Origin: Whitmania pigra
Lineage: Eukaryota > Annelida > Clitellata > Hirudinida > Haemopidae
Assembly: GCA_021613335.1 (NCBI GenBank)
Contig: JAJTWR010000431.1
Span: forward strand, 930,001 to 994,000
Length of the DNA stretch: 64,000 nt
Reading direction: 5' to 3'
Shown: piece by piece, positions 35,627 to 45,333 of the stretch
How positions within the stretch are numbered: position 1 is the first letter of the stretch
Layout: each line of letters opens with the position of its first letter
Notes under the pieces: model-generated
What the model saw: only the letters and a program-made list of their open reading frames with translations
The model's database searches: none
Told to the model about the DNA's origin: nothing
Program-made: the position numbers and the translations under genes

Positions 35627-36973
35627 CTAGGTTGTGGCGACGATGGCTTCCTCGACCGCGCTCGTCAACAGCCGCGCTTCGTCGACGGTGAGGGAGAGCG
35701 GCGGCATCAGCACCAGCACGTTGCCAAGCGGCCGGAGCAGCACCTGGCGCGCGCGCGCCGCGAGGCACACCTCGAAGCCCTTGCGCGCCTCGAAGGGGTA
35801 TTCCGCGCCGGTCGCCCGGTCGGCCACGAGCTCAATGCCCACCATCATTCCGCACTGGCGCACCTCGCCCACGTGCGGGAGCTTCGCCACCCGGGCGAGC
35901 CCTTCGGAGAGAGCGGCGATGGTGGGTCGCATGCGGGTGAGCACCGCCTCCGACTCGAAGAGGCGCAGATTCGCGAGCGCCGCTGCGCAGGCGAGCGCGT
36001 TGCCCGCGTAGGAGTGCCCGTGGAAAAACGTCCGCGCCGAGGCGTAGGGCCCCTGGAAGGCCTCGTACACCCGCTCGGTGGTGAGGGTGGCCGAGAGCGG
36101 CAAGTAGCCCGCGGTGAGCCCCTTGGCGACGGCCATCAAATCCGGCGAGACGCCCTCGTGCTCGACCGCGAACATGGTGCCGGTACGCCCAAAGCCGGTC
36201 GCAACTTCGTCGCAGATGAGCAGCACGTCGTGGGCGCGGCACAGGCGCTCCACCTCTTTGAGCCAACCCTTCGGTTGCAGGAGCATGCCTGCGGCACCCT
36301 GCACGAGTGGCTCCACTACCAGCGCCGCGATTTCATCGGCCTGCTTTGCGAAGAGCGTGCGCAGGGCTTCGAGCGACGCCGCCGACGGATTGCGCGACCC
36401 GCCAGAGGGGCCGGGCTTCGCGTAGGGGCTCGGTATACGCAGCGCCGGAAAGAGCAGGTCGCGGAAGCGCTCGTGGAAGAGTGCGATGCCGCCGACCGAC
36501 ACCGCGCCGACAGTATCCCCATGGTACGCCTCGCCGAGCGCCACGAGGCGGCGCTTCGCCGCCCGCCCGGTGAGCTGCCAGTACTGGTAGGCCATCTTCA
36601 CCGCCACCTCCACCGCCGAGCTTCCGGAGTCGGAGTAGAAGACGCGGGTGAGGCCCGGCGGCGCGATGCGCACCAGCGCCTCGGCGAGCTCAATGGACGG
36701 CACCGAGGCCTGGCCGAGCAGCGTGCCGTGGGCGATTTTTCCGAGCTGCTCAGTTATGGCCGCGTCGATTTCGGCCTTCCGGTGTCCGTGGACGTTCACC
36801 CACAGCGAGGAGATGGCGTCGAGCCAGCGGCGCCCTTCGGTGTCGATGAGCCAATTCCCTTCGGCGCGCTCGATGACGAGCGGCTCGTCGTTGGGCCATA
36901 CCTGCATCTGGGTAAAGGGGTGCCAGACATGGGCGAAGTCGGCGGCGAGGAGCGCCTGCGTGCGGGGAGTCAT
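35627..36973 (-). CDS. bioA: Adenosylmethionine-8-amino-7-oxononanoate aminotransferase
   Basis: The 448-residue PLP enzyme transfers the amino group of SAM to KAPA, giving diaminopelargonic acid. WHPFTQMQVWPNDEPLVIER is the typical BioA start; DSGSSAVEVAVKMAYQYW, ALGEAYHGDTVGAVSVGG, LLICDEVATGFGRTGTMFA and the Lys of VAKGLTAGYLPLSATLTTE are conserved. Its ATG overlaps the bioF stop (ATGA), so bioF-bioA are co-translated. No bioD is present in this cluster. Confidence 0.95.
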   Translation of the reverse strand: MTPRTQALLAADFAHVWHPFTQMQVWPNDEPLVIERAEGNWLIDTEGRRWLDAISSLWVNVHGHRKAEIDAAITEQLGKIAHGTLLGQASVPSIELAEALVRIAPPGLTRVFYSDSGSSAVEVAVKMAYQYWQLTGRAAKRRLVALGEAYHGDTVGAVSVGGIALFHERFRDLLFPALRIPSPYAKPGPSGGSRNPSAASLEALRTLFAKQADEIAALVVEPLVQGAAGMLLQPKGWLKEVERLCRAHDVLLICDEVATGFGRTGTMFAVEHEGVSPDLMAVAKGLTAGYLPLSATLTTERVYEAFQGPYASARTFFHGHSYAGNALACAAALANLRLFESEAVLTRMRPTIAALSEGLARVAKLPHVGEVRQCGMMVGIELVADRATGAEYPFEARKGFEVCLAARARQVLLRPLGNVLVLMPPLSLTVDEARLLTSAVEEAIVATT

Positions 36974-38139
36974 GCCGGTGTTTCCTTCAGCGCGGTTTCC
37001 TTCAATGCGGAGGCGAGTGCATCGAGCTGCGCGTGGCTGTGGTGCGCCGAGACGACGATGCGCAGGCGGCTCGTCCCCGGCGGCACCGTGGGTGGGCGCA
37101 CCGGTTTCACGAGGAATCCTCTGCGCCGGAGCGCTTCCGAAACCGCGACGGCGCGCTGAGAAGCGCCGAGCGGCACCGTGAAGATGGCCGATGCCGGGAG
37201 CGGTACGCCGAGGTTCGACGCGAGGCGCGCGATGTTCGACCAGAGCTTCTCGCGGAGTTGGGGCTCGCGCTCGATGATGGTGAGCGCTTCGTCTGCGGCC
37301 GCGCAGATGGCGGGCGGTATGCCCGTGGAGAAGAACAGGCTGCGCGCGCGATTGGCGAGGAGATTGATGAGCGCCCGCGAGCCCGCCACGTAAGCGCCGG
37401 AACAGCCGATGGCTTTGGAGAGCGTCCCGAGGAGCACGTCGGGGGCGACGCCCTCCGCAGCGGCGAGCCCGCGACCGTTGGGGCCAAGCACTCCCGTGGC
37501 ATGGGCTTCGTCCACCATGAGGGCGGCGCCTTCGCGCTCACAGAGGGCGGCTATCGCCCGCAGCGGGGCCGTGTCGCCGTCCATGGAGAAGACCGTATCG
37601 GTGACCACCATGCGCCGCCGACCGCGGTGCTCGGCGAGGAGCGCCGTCAGGTGCTCGACGTCGCAGTGGCGGTAGGCGACCACCGTGGCGCGGCTCAGCC
37701 GACATCCGTCGATGATGGAGGCGTGGTTGAGTTCGTCGCTGAACACGACGTCGTTCGCGCGGAGGAGCGCGGAGATGGTGCCCACGTTCGCCGCGTAGCC
37801 CGAGGAAAACACCAGCGCCGCCTCGCGCTCCTCGAACGCCGCCAAGTGCTGCTCCAAGTCTCGGTGCGGGCCGAGCGTCCCCACCGACACCCGCGAAGAA
37901 CCGGCGCCGAGGCCCCAGGCCTTTGCCGCGGCGGCGGCGCGCGCTACGAGCACCGGGGAGTTCGCAAGCCCGAGGTAGTCGTTGCTCGAAAACTGCACCA
38001 GTTCTTCATCACCGATGCGGATAATCGGCCCGGTAGGTGTAGCGAGCGTCTCCACCGCCCGGAAGAGCCCGCGCGCCTCCAGTGTTTCGAGGTCATGGGT
38101 CGCCCACTCGTCCACCGGGCGACGGGTGGTGTGCAGCAC
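36970..38139 (-). CDS. bioF: 8-amino-7-oxononanoate synthase
   Basis: The 389-residue PLP enzyme joins pimeloyl-thioester and alanine. The alpha-oxoamine synthase motifs are SSNDYLGLANSP, GLGAGSSRVSVGTLGPHRDL, VDEAHATGVLGPNGRGLA and the PLP Lys in GTLSKAIGCSGAYVAGS. It lies 4 bases after bioB and overlaps bioA by four bases, so bioB-bioF-bioA read as one operon. Confidence 0.95.
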   Translation of the reverse strand: MLHTTRRPVDEWATHDLETLEARGLFRAVETLATPTGPIIRIGDEELVQFSSNDYLGLANSPVLVARAAAAAKAWGLGAGSSRVSVGTLGPHRDLEQHLAAFEEREAALVFSSGYAANVGTISALLRANDVVFSDELNHASIIDGCRLSRATVVAYRHCDVEHLTALLAEHRGRRRMVVTDTVFSMDGDTAPLRAIAALCEREGAALMVDEAHATGVLGPNGRGLAAAEGVAPDVLLGTLSKAIGCSGAYVAGSRALINLLANRARSLFFSTGIPPAICAAADEALTIIEREPQLREKLWSNIARLASNLGVPLPASAIFTVPLGASQRAVAVSEALRRRGFLVKPVRPPTVPPGTSRLRIVVSAHHSHAQLDALASALKETALKETPA

Positions 38140-38143
38140 GGCG

Positions 38144-39103
38144 CTACCCCACTGCCGGCGTCAGCGGCCGCAGGCCAGCTCTCTCGAAGAGCGACATGTC
38201 CTGCGAGTACGACGCGTTCTGCGTCGTGAGGAGGCGGTCTCCGAAGAAAATCGAGTTGGCTCCGGCGAGCATGCACAAGAGCTGCGCTTCTTCGCTCATC
38301 TCCCGGCGACCGGCTGACAGGCGCACCATGCTCTTCGGCATCATGATCCGGGTGACGGCGATGATGCGCGCCATTTCCAGCGGCTCCACCGGCGGGCGGT
38401 CTGCGAGGCGAGTCCCTTCGACCGGCACGAGCGCGTTGATGGGCACCGACTCCGGATGCTGCGGCTGGTTCGCGAGCGTCACGAGCATCGAGCAGCGGTC
38501 TTCCAGCGACTCGCCAAGGCCGATGATGCCGCCGCAGCACACAGAGATACCGGCTTCGCGCACGTTGGCGAGGGTTCGCAGGCGGTCGGCATAAGTGCGG
38601 GTGCTGATAATCTTCGAATAGAAGCCCTCGCTCGTGTCGAGGTTGTGGTTGTAGGCATCGAGACCGGCCTCTTTGAGGCGCCGCGCCTGGTCGGCATTCA
38701 ACATGCCGAGGGTGACGCAGGCCTCCATGCCGAGGGCCTTCACGCCCCGAACCATCTCCAAGACCGCGTCGAAGTGCCGACCGTCGCGCACCTCGCGCCA
38801 GGCCGCACCCATGCAGAACCGGGTTGCACCGGCATCTTTCGCCTCTTTCGCTTGGCGCAGCACGTCGCTCACCGGGAGCAGCGGCTCGGCCTTGACCGAG
38901 GAGTCAGCGCGCGCCGACTGGGAGCAATAGCCGCAGTCCTCTGGGCAACCGCCGGTCTTGATGGAGAGCAGGCTACAGAGCTGCACTTCATTCGAGCTCC
39001 AAGCCTCTCGATGGACACCCTGAGCCCGAAAAATCAGCTCAAGAATCGGGGTTTTCGCCAGCGCGAGGGCTTCTTCGAGCTTCCAGTCGTGTCGTAGTTC
39101 CAT
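38144..39103 (-). CDS. bioB: Biotin synthase (radical SAM)
   Basis: The 319-residue radical-SAM enzyme inserts sulphur into dethiobiotin. The [4Fe-4S] motif C-x3-C-x2-C is in [14 protein letters not shown]. Other conserved features are [42 protein letters not shown] and a C-terminal [14 protein letters not shown] (the Arg side of the 2Fe-2S site). A good ribosome site GGGAG lies before ATG 39103. It is the first gene of the bio operon, divergent from the nitronate monooxygenase. Confidence 0.96.
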   Translation of the reverse strand: MELRHDWKLEEALALAKTPILELIFRAQGVHREAWSSNEVQLCSLLSIKTGGCPEDCGYCSQSARADSSVKAEPLLPVSDVLRQAKEAKDAGATRFCMGAAWREVRDGRHFDAVLEMVRGVKALGMEACVTLGMLNADQARRLKEAGLDAYNHNLDTSEGFYSKIISTRTYADRLRTLANVREAGISVCCGGIIGLGESLEDRCSMLVTLANQPQHPESVPINALVPVEGTRLADRPPVEPLEMARIIAVTRIMMPKSMVRLSAGRREMSEEAQLLCMLAGANSIFFGDRLLTTQNASYSQDMSLFERAGLRPLTPAVG

Positions 39104-39227
39104 GAAATCTCCCTAGCCGACGATTCAAGGCAATTTTCAAGGATTGTCAACCAGGTTCCGACAAGACGTTGACGATGCCCTCGCAACAAGCTGATATACG
39201 GCGGACATCATCACTTCCTCCGAACTT

Positions 39228-40304
39228 ATGCTCGAAAAGCTGGGCATCCATCTTCCGCTCCTCCAGTCTCCGATGGCCGGTGTCTCAACTCCTGCCATGG
39301 CGGCGGCCGTGTCCAACGCTGGAGCGCTCGGTGCCATTAGCGTCGGTACTCTCGGGGCGAAGGGAGCCCGCTCGCTCATCGCTGCCACGCGAAAGCTCAC
39401 CAGGCGCGCGTTCAACGTCAACGTGTTCGCCCACGCACCGGCGCGGCTGGATATCATCGGAGAGTGCGCTTGGCTCGACGAAGTCGCTCCCTTCTTCGAG
39501 GAGTTTGACACCCCGCCCAAGCAACAGATTCGGACCATCTACTTCAGCATCTTTGAGGATGCGAAGTTACTCACAGCGATCGTCAAAGCTCGACCCGCGG
39601 TCGTGAGTTTCCACTTCGGCGCACCGGCGCCCGAGATGGTTTCAGAGCTCCATGCTCACCATATCTGCGTCCTGGCGACCGCAACGAGCCTCGCCGAGGC
39701 CAAAATTTTGGAGCGCGTCGGGGTCGACTTCATCATCGCCCAGGGCATCGAAGCAGGCGGCCATCGCGGAATCTTCGACCCGGAGGCCACCGACGAGGGC
39801 CTCGGCACCGAGCAACTGGTGCGGCTGCTCGTGTCGAAGTTGAAGACCCCCATCATCGCCGCCGGCGGCATCATGCACGGCGCTGGCATCGCAGAAGCAC
39901 TTCGCTGGGGCGCGGTCGCAGCGCAACTCGGGACCGCCTTCATCGACTGCCCCGAAACCGGCGCCGACGACTCGTACCGACTCTGCTTGCGCAAGGCCAC
40001 GGAAACGAAGATCACGAGGAACATTTCCGGACGCCCGGCGCGGTGCATCGTGAATCGCTTCACGGCCTTCGTTCCGCGCGTCCGGCCACCAGACTACCCC
40101 CGCACCTACGACGTGGGAAAAGCACTCCACGGCGCGGCTGCCCTTCACGGCGAACAGGGGTTCGGCGCCCATTGGGCCGGGCAAGGCGTGTCCCGCCTGC
40201 GCTCGATGCCTGCCGGGGAACTCGTCAAAACCTTGATGCACGAATTCGAACAAGCAGGGGGCACGCTCGTCCAAGGCGACGTGCCCCTCAGCTCGGCGCT
40301 CTGA
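39228..40304 (+). CDS. Nitronate monooxygenase (2-nitropropane dioxygenase family)
   Basis: The 358-residue TIM-barrel FMN protein has LPLLQSPMAGVSTPAMAAAV near the N-terminus, FNVNVFAH, the VSFHFGAP segment and, most telling, IIAQGIEAGGHRGIF with the flavin/catalytic loop, plus IIAAGGIMHGAGIAEALRWG and AAQLGTAFIDCPE. The family oxidises alkyl nitronates, but many members have unknown substrates. It is divergent from bioB and convergent with the peptidase. Confidence 0.88.
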   Translation: MLEKLGIHLPLLQSPMAGVSTPAMAAAVSNAGALGAISVGTLGAKGARSLIAATRKLTRRAFNVNVFAHAPARLDIIGECAWLDEVAPFFEEFDTPPKQQIRTIYFSIFEDAKLLTAIVKARPAVVSFHFGAPAPEMVSELHAHHICVLATATSLAEAKILERVGVDFIIAQGIEAGGHRGIFDPEATDEGLGTEQLVRLLVSKLKTPIIAAGGIMHGAGIAEALRWGAVAAQLGTAFIDCPETGADDSYRLCLRKATETKITRNISGRPARCIVNRFTAFVPRVRPPDYPRTYDVGKALHGAAALHGEQGFGAHWAGQGVSRLRSMPAGELVKTLMHEFEQAGGTLVQGDVPLSSAL

Positions 40305-40305
40305 A

Positions 40306-41400
40306 TCAGCCCGGCGCCACAAAAACTTCTCGCGGGAGCCGCGAAAAGACTTCCGCTCCGTGTGCGCGCACCACGACGATCTCCTCCAGGCGGATGCCGA
40401 AACGCCCCGGGAGGTAGATGCCTGGCTCGATGGAGAAGGTCATCCCTTCGTCGAGGACTGTCTTCGAGGTGGCGGTGATGTAGGGAGGTTCATGGAGGTC
40501 GAGGCCCAAGCCGTGGCCTGTGCGGTGGACGAAATACTCCCCGAAACCGGCAGCGGTGATGACGCCCCGGGCCGCCGCGTCGACCTCTTTTGCTTCCACG
40601 CCCGGGCGCACGGCGGCCAAGGCCGCTTGCACCGCTGTATCGACGACTCGGTGCACCTCTTGGTAGCCCTCCGGCGGGTGGCCGAGCACGGCCATGCGGG
40701 TGATGTCGCTCGGGAAGCGGTCCTTCCCGCCGCCGATGTCGATGACCACCGCATCACCTACTTGGAGCTTGCGCGCCGAGGTCCCATGGTGCGGGAAAGC
40801 GCCGTTGGGGCCGCTCGCGATGATTTCAAAGAGCGGCGTTGAGCCCCGGGCCGCAAACGCATCGCGGACCACCTTCGCGAGCTCGAGTTCCGTCACTCCC
40901 GGGCGCACTGCCAGAAACGCGGCTCGCATCGCCTCGTCGGCAATATGTGCACTTGCCCGCAGGGCCTGTAGCTCACCCTCGTCTTTTCGCATGCGGGCCT
41001 GCCCGAGCGTTCCTTCGGTGAAGGTGTGCGCGGCACCCGGTACAGCGCTGAGGAGCAAGAGCGCGAAATCCGCCCGCATCGACTCATCGAGGGCAACCCG
41101 CTTTGCCCCCACACCGCCCGCGGCCGCGAGGGAAGCTTGGAGCGCTTGTGCCGGTCCCTCGTCGTCAGACCACGTACACATGGGGAGCTCCGAATGTTTC
41201 CGCGCCTCTTCGGCGTTCAACGCAGGCATCAAGAAGGCCGCGCGCTCGGTGCCCAGAAGCAGCAGGCACGCTCGCTCATCCGCGTGGGGCGAAAAGCCCG
41301 CAAGCCACTGGAGGTGGGAACCGGGGGCGAGGGCGAGGAGGTCAATGCCCTGCGACTTCATCGCAGAGCGCAGGCGGGGCAGTCGATCGGAGGAACGCAT
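40306..41400 (-). CDS. Xaa-Pro aminopeptidase/prolidase (M24)
   Basis: The product is 364 residues from ATG 41400 (MRSSDRLPRL). The pita-bread M24 metal ligands are all visible: Asp in VVIDIGGG, Asp in PSDITRMAV, His in VHRTGHGLGLDLHEPPY, Glu in FSIEPGIYLPG and Glu in IRLEEIVVV. It cleaves Xaa-Pro bonds in the cytosol. The gene starts only eight bases after the stop of the first lipoprotein of the array, on the same strand, so it may be read from array transcripts. Confidence 0.9.
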   Translation of the reverse strand: MRSSDRLPRLRSAMKSQGIDLLALAPGSHLQWLAGFSPHADERACLLLLGTERAAFLMPALNAEEARKHSELPMCTWSDDEGPAQALQASLAAAGGVGAKRVALDESMRADFALLLLSAVPGAAHTFTEGTLGQARMRKDEGELQALRASAHIADEAMRAAFLAVRPGVTELELAKVVRDAFAARGSTPLFEIIASGPNGAFPHHGTSARKLQVGDAVVIDIGGGKDRFPSDITRMAVLGHPPEGYQEVHRVVDTAVQAALAAVRPGVEAKEVDAAARGVITAAGFGEYFVHRTGHGLGLDLHEPPYITATSKTVLDEGMTFSIEPGIYLPGRFGIRLEEIVVVRAHGAEVFSRLPREVFVAPG

Positions 41401-41408
41401 CTGTAGCT

Positions 41409-42836
41409 CTACGGCTGATAACGGAGGATGCCGCTGGAGCCCCCGAGCCATACAGCTTTGGTAGTGCTGTCTACATAGACTCGGTAGAGCACTCCTGAAT
41501 TTGTGGGCACCGAGGAAATAGGCTGCGCAGTCCACTTCGTGCCAGCGTCGGTGACCTTGAACAGTTTGCCAGTGTTGGCCACCGGGTCGCCACCAGCGAA
41601 CCAGACCTCGTTCGGACTGACCGCCCAAACGCCGTACAGATTTGTACTACCAACTCCAGCGTCGACGACGTCCCACTGAGTGCCGTCAAAATGAGCGACG
41701 AGGCCCTTCGTTCCCACGGCCCACATGTCACGAGCTCCAGTACCGTGGATATCTCCAAACCAGGCACCATTGGTTGCAGCAGTCGCAAGTGCTGCAGACC
41801 ACCATGTATTTGTGGTACTATCTGCTGTATGCCAAACCGTGCTCCCCAGTGGTAGACGCGACATGACGCCCCTCACACTAGTTGCCTCATTACCTCTCGG
41901 ACCACTAACACCACCTCTAACTATTGTTCTCCCAACAACCCACTGGTCTGAACCCTTTACTGCCCAGACACCATAGATGTGAAAGAAAGTATAGTCAACA
42001 ATATTGTCCCCTCCGGCTACCGGCCCAATTATTCCAGCACACTGGCCATACATCACTGCACTCGAATAGGCGTCTTTCCAGAGCACATTAATATCTTTTG
42101 GGTCAAAGATAAGTTTGGGGAAGGTTGTCCATTGTGGACTTGCTCCTGCGGTATAGTGATACGCCGGAGATCCTAATCCAGCCACCGAAGATCCGGACAC
42201 CCATACGTCTGAGGAATCATTGCCCGAAATCGCATACAGGTCATTTGTTGCCCCCGCGTCGAGTTGCGTCCACGCTGCCGGCTGGCCTGCATCTGGGCTG
42301 GAATAGCGTAATATGGTACCGCTCCCACCGACAAACCAGAGGTCATTCCCACTCGCCGCCCAGATGCGGTAGATTGGTTTGCTCAACGCTGGCGTGAGGG
42401 CCGAGGCAGATGGACGACACCATGCACCAGCCGTGGCTCCAGTCGTTTCGCAGGTAAAAGGCACAGGCGCGGCATCGAACTTCGGTACGGTAACAACGAC
42501 ACCCGCCTGTGTACTTGAGATAACCAATTGTTGTTCTACGGGGGTGAATTGTAGCGCCGCTTTTGTCGGTCGGACAATATAGGTGCCAGCCTTCACCTTC
42601 TGAGAGAAAGAATATTTCCCGTCCGCACCGGTCGTCGCGCTCAATGGAGTCGCCAGCGTAACGCCGCTGAGGCTGACCTGGATTCCCGTTACGCTCACAC
42701 TCTGACCAATCGGGGTTATGGTACCGCTGACCGTATACCCGGAGCCACCATCGCCGGTGTCGGGTGCCGGCTCGCCGCAGGCAGCGAGGAAGGTCGAGAA
42801 CATCAGTGCAACGGCGATTCTTCCGACATGCTTCAT
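41409..42836 (-). CDS. Array lipoprotein A (one transthyretin-like repeat + propeller domain)
   Basis: The product is 475 residues from ATG 42836 (GGAG 5 bases upstream). A lipoprotein signal ends in FSTFLAAC; one transthyretin/carboxypeptidase-regulatory-like repeat follows (YTVSGTITPIG, TGADGKYSFSQKVKAGTYIV). From about residue 165 the propeller-like domain runs from PIYRIWAASGNDLWFVGGSG to the terminal GGSSGILRYQP, with blades ending in D-x-W-x-x-G. The middle (roughly 41880-42220) is divergent and AT-rich but retains WVVGR and SGPRG. Probably outer-membrane exposed; function unknown. Last gene of the seven-copy array. Confidence 0.85.
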   Translation of the reverse strand: MKHVGRIAVALMFSTFLAACGEPAPDTGDGGSGYTVSGTITPIGQSVSVTGIQVSLSGVTLATPLSATTGADGKYSFSQKVKAGTYIVRPTKAALQFTPVEQQLVISSTQAGVVVTVPKFDAAPVPFTCETTGATAGAWCRPSASALTPALSKPIYRIWAASGNDLWFVGGSGTILRYSSPDAGQPAAWTQLDAGATNDLYAISGNDSSDVWVSGSSVAGLGSPAYHYTAGASPQWTTFPKLIFDPKDINVLWKDAYSSAVMYGQCAGIIGPVAGGDNIVDYTFFHIYGVWAVKGSDQWVVGRTIVRGGVSGPRGNEATSVRGVMSRLPLGSTVWHTADSTTNTWWSAALATAATNGAWFGDIHGTGARDMWAVGTKGLVAHFDGTQWDVVDAGVGSTNLYGVWAVSPNEVWFAGGDPVANTGKLFKVTDAGTKWTAQPISSVPTNSGVLYRVYVDSTTKAVWLGGSSGILRYQP

Positions 42837-42963
42837 GTACGCTCCAAGAGCCAACGTTGGAAGTCTGGCATAGGCTTACTCTACGATTCGCGTAGCCGCA
42901 AGAGATGCGGGCTTCACCAGTTCACCTTCAACGTGGGTGTAATCGCGTGCAGCGCGGATTCCG
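42837..42963 (-). repeat. Conserved ~130-bp array spacer (one of six)
   Basis: Every pair of array genes is separated by a similar spacer: 42837-42963, 44938-45069, 47092-47221, 49208-49337, 51315-51446 and 53430-53566 (127-137 bases). Each has a GGAG ribosome site next to the upstream start; most share TTCGCGTAGCCGCAAGA- or AACTTCAACGTGGATGTAAT-like motifs. 47092-47221 and 49208-49337 are identical. Each spacer probably contains its own promoter, but no boxes were assigned. Confidence 0.7.
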
Positions 42964-44937
42964 CTACGGCTGATAACGGAGGATGCCGCTGGAGCCCCCG
43001 AGCCATACAGCTTTGGTAGTGCTGTCTACATAGACTCGGTAGAACACGCCTGAATTTGGGGGCACCGAGGAAACAGGCTGCGCAGTCCACTTGCTACTAG
43101 CATAAGTGAACTTGAACAGCGCGCCAGTGTTCTTCCCTGGGTCGCCACCCGCGAACCAGACTTCGTTCGCGTTGACCGGCCAAACACTGTAGAGATTTGT
43201 GGACCCGACACCGGCGTCGACGACGTCCCAAATGCCGCCGTCAAAGTGAGCGACAAGGCCCGTCGCACCTACTGCCCAGACATCGCTGTCACTTGTGCCA
43301 CGGACATCGCTAAACGCGGTGCCCCCTGTGGTACTCCCGGTACTCGAACCCGCATTAACTGCATCCTGAAGTGCAGGAGTCCACAGATTCAGCACACTGT
43401 TCGTGTCAACCCAGTTTCCATCACTCCCCAATTGAAGAATGAGCCCACTCGCACCGCTCATTCCTCGTGGCCCACGTGCTCCACCGGTATCCCCAAAAAC
43501 ACTATAAACATATCTTCCCACAACCCACTGAACAGTTTTATTCGCGGCCCAAGCACTATAAAAGCGTCCATTACGGTTGTAAGGGCTCCTGGCAAACCCG
43601 CCACCGTCTGTTGAATACACTCCCAGTATCCAATCACATCCGGCGAACCGGAGAGTCGCAGTATCATTCCAGAGCACATTTATGTCTCCACTAGTAAATG
43701 TTGCCTCAATACGCGACCAGGCTGGATTTGCTCCTTGGACATAGTGGTATGCTACTGTATACCCTGCATCGCTGGTGCCGCCAGTTCCGGCCACCCAAAC
43801 ATCACTTGGGCTCGTACCCACGATCGCGTACAGGTCGTGGGTCACGCCGACGTCGAGCTGCGTCCAAACTTCCGGGCTTGAGTAGCGTAAAATTGTTCCT
43901 CGGCCTCCGACAAACCAAATCTCATTCGTACTCGCCGCCCAAATGCCGTAGATTGGCTGACTCAACGCTGGAGCGAGAGTCCTCACCGAGGGTCGACACC
44001 ACCCACCGTCGCAGGTAAAAGCTCCGGCAATCGGCGCAGCCGAGGCCTCCAAGATTGGTGCGACTTGGTCCGCGCTGTTCACAATAACATCCACCACATC
44101 CGGTGTAAATTGAAGGTCAGACCTCGATGGCCGAATCTGATATTTTCCACTAGGGACCTTGGACGCGAAGGTGTACTTTCCTCCATTCGCGCTCGTCGTA
44201 GTGAGGTTGACCACAGGCGAGCCGCCGGTCATGGTAAGAAGCACATTATCCACATTCTGGTTCGTCTTCGTCGTGATGGTGCCGCTGACCGTATAGGCCC
44301 CACTGCTCGCTACGAAGACTGCTATCGGAGTGCCCACCGGCACCGTCACCGATTGGTCGACCGGCTCAAAAGTCACGTCTTTCTTGGCGGGCTTCAGCGT
44401 GTAACTGCCTGCAACTATCCCATCAAATGTGTAGGACCCCTTATCGTTGCTCGTCGCTGGGAATATTGCCCCAGTTTTGGTGTCTTTGAGAGTAAGGGTC
44501 ACTCCTGCAACGTCGCCCGAATTCACACCCGCGCGAATGATGCTTCCGCTCACCGAGTAGGTTTTCGCCGTTTGGACGGCGGCGGCAAAATTGAGGCCCG
44601 GCATGTTCCCAGACTTCACCTCGAAGTCCCCCAAGGCGGGCGTAAAGGTGAGCCCGGTTTTCGATGGGGAAAGCGTGTACTTCCCGTTCTTCACCGACGG
44701 GAAGGAGTAGCCACCGCTGGCGCTCGTGGTCGCGATGGCCGGGACGAGCAAATTGCCGCCGATGAGGGTAAGCTTCACGCCGTCGACCTTGACGAGCTTT
44801 GCATCCTGGCCAGCAGCAACGGTCACCGCTCCGCTGACGGTATAGCCCGCATCGCTTCCGCCGGGAGTTTCCTCCGTGCAGGCCGCGATAAACGTCGAAA
44901 ACATCAGGGCAACGGCGATTCTTCCGACATGCTTCAT
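42964..44937 (-). CDS. Array lipoprotein B (three repeats + propeller domain)
   Basis: This 657-residue lipoprotein has a signal ending in FSTFIAAC and then three transthyretin-like repeats starting YTVSGAVTV, YSVSGSIIRAG and YTVSGTITTKTNQ. Its first repeat closely matches that of gene E. The C-terminal propeller-like domain begins PIYGIWAASTNEIWFVGGRG and ends SSGILRYQP, like gene A. The central region (about 43380-43750) is unique, keeping WVVGR and ARGPRG. The last ~130 residues are nearly those of gene A, an example of block sharing. Confidence 0.85.
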   Translation of the reverse strand: MKHVGRIAVALMFSTFIAACTEETPGGSDAGYTVSGAVTVAAGQDAKLVKVDGVKLTLIGGNLLVPAIATTSASGGYSFPSVKNGKYTLSPSKTGLTFTPALGDFEVKSGNMPGLNFAAAVQTAKTYSVSGSIIRAGVNSGDVAGVTLTLKDTKTGAIFPATSNDKGSYTFDGIVAGSYTLKPAKKDVTFEPVDQSVTVPVGTPIAVFVASSGAYTVSGTITTKTNQNVDNVLLTMTGGSPVVNLTTTSANGGKYTFASKVPSGKYQIRPSRSDLQFTPDVVDVIVNSADQVAPILEASAAPIAGAFTCDGGWCRPSVRTLAPALSQPIYGIWAASTNEIWFVGGRGTILRYSSPEVWTQLDVGVTHDLYAIVGTSPSDVWVAGTGGTSDAGYTVAYHYVQGANPAWSRIEATFTSGDINVLWNDTATLRFAGCDWILGVYSTDGGGFARSPYNRNGRFYSAWAANKTVQWVVGRYVYSVFGDTGGARGPRGMSGASGLILQLGSDGNWVDTNSVLNLWTPALQDAVNAGSSTGSTTGGTAFSDVRGTSDSDVWAVGATGLVAHFDGGIWDVVDAGVGSTNLYSVWPVNANEVWFAGGDPGKNTGALFKFTYASSKWTAQPVSSVPPNSGVFYRVYVDSTTKAVWLGGSSGILRYQP

Positions 44938-45063
44938 ACGAACTCCAAGAGCCAGCGAAATCAGTTGGGCATCGACTTACCCTACCCTTCGCGTAGCCGC
45001 AAGACTGCCAAACTCCACCAGCTCAACTTCAACGCAGATGTAATCGCGAGCTGCCCGGCAAGT

Positions 45064-45088
45064 CCTTCGCTACGGTTTATAGCGAAGG
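45064..45088 (-). other. Hairpin over the stop codon of array gene C
   Basis: CCTTCGCTA (45064-45072) pairs with TAGCGAAGG (45080-45088) around a 7-base loop; the stop codon is inside the stem. No U-tract follows on the minus strand. The same stem without the outer pair occurs at 47217-47239, 49333-49355 and 51442-51464, and gene B has a shorter variant (42961-42979) with altered but still pairing arms. Confidence 0.55.
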
Positions 45089-45333
45089 ATTCCACTGGAG
45101 CCTGCAAGCCATATGGAGTTGGTAGCGCTGTCTACATAAACCCGGAAAAGCACTCCCGCATCTCCTGGGAGTGTTGTGATGGACTGCACAGTCCAACTGG
45201 TGCCAGCGTCAGTGAATTTGAAAAGCTTCCCAGTTTTGGCCGTCGGGTCTCCCCCAGCGAACCAGACCTCGTTCGCGTTGACCGCCCAAACGCCGTACAG
45301 ATTTGTGGCGCCGACCCCAGCGTCGACGACGTC
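45065..45333 (-). repeat. Shared 3' block of array genes C and E (copy 1)
   Basis: About 269 bases match 49333-49601 essentially base for base (offset 4,268), covering the last ~88 codons and the hairpin. Beyond 45333 the two genes differ sharply, where E switches to an A-like sequence. Confidence 0.8.

Noticed and set aside
35102..37159. 685-codon + strand frame opposite aroK-aroD and bioA
   Set aside because: Covers three real genes on the other strand; a GC-driven shadow.
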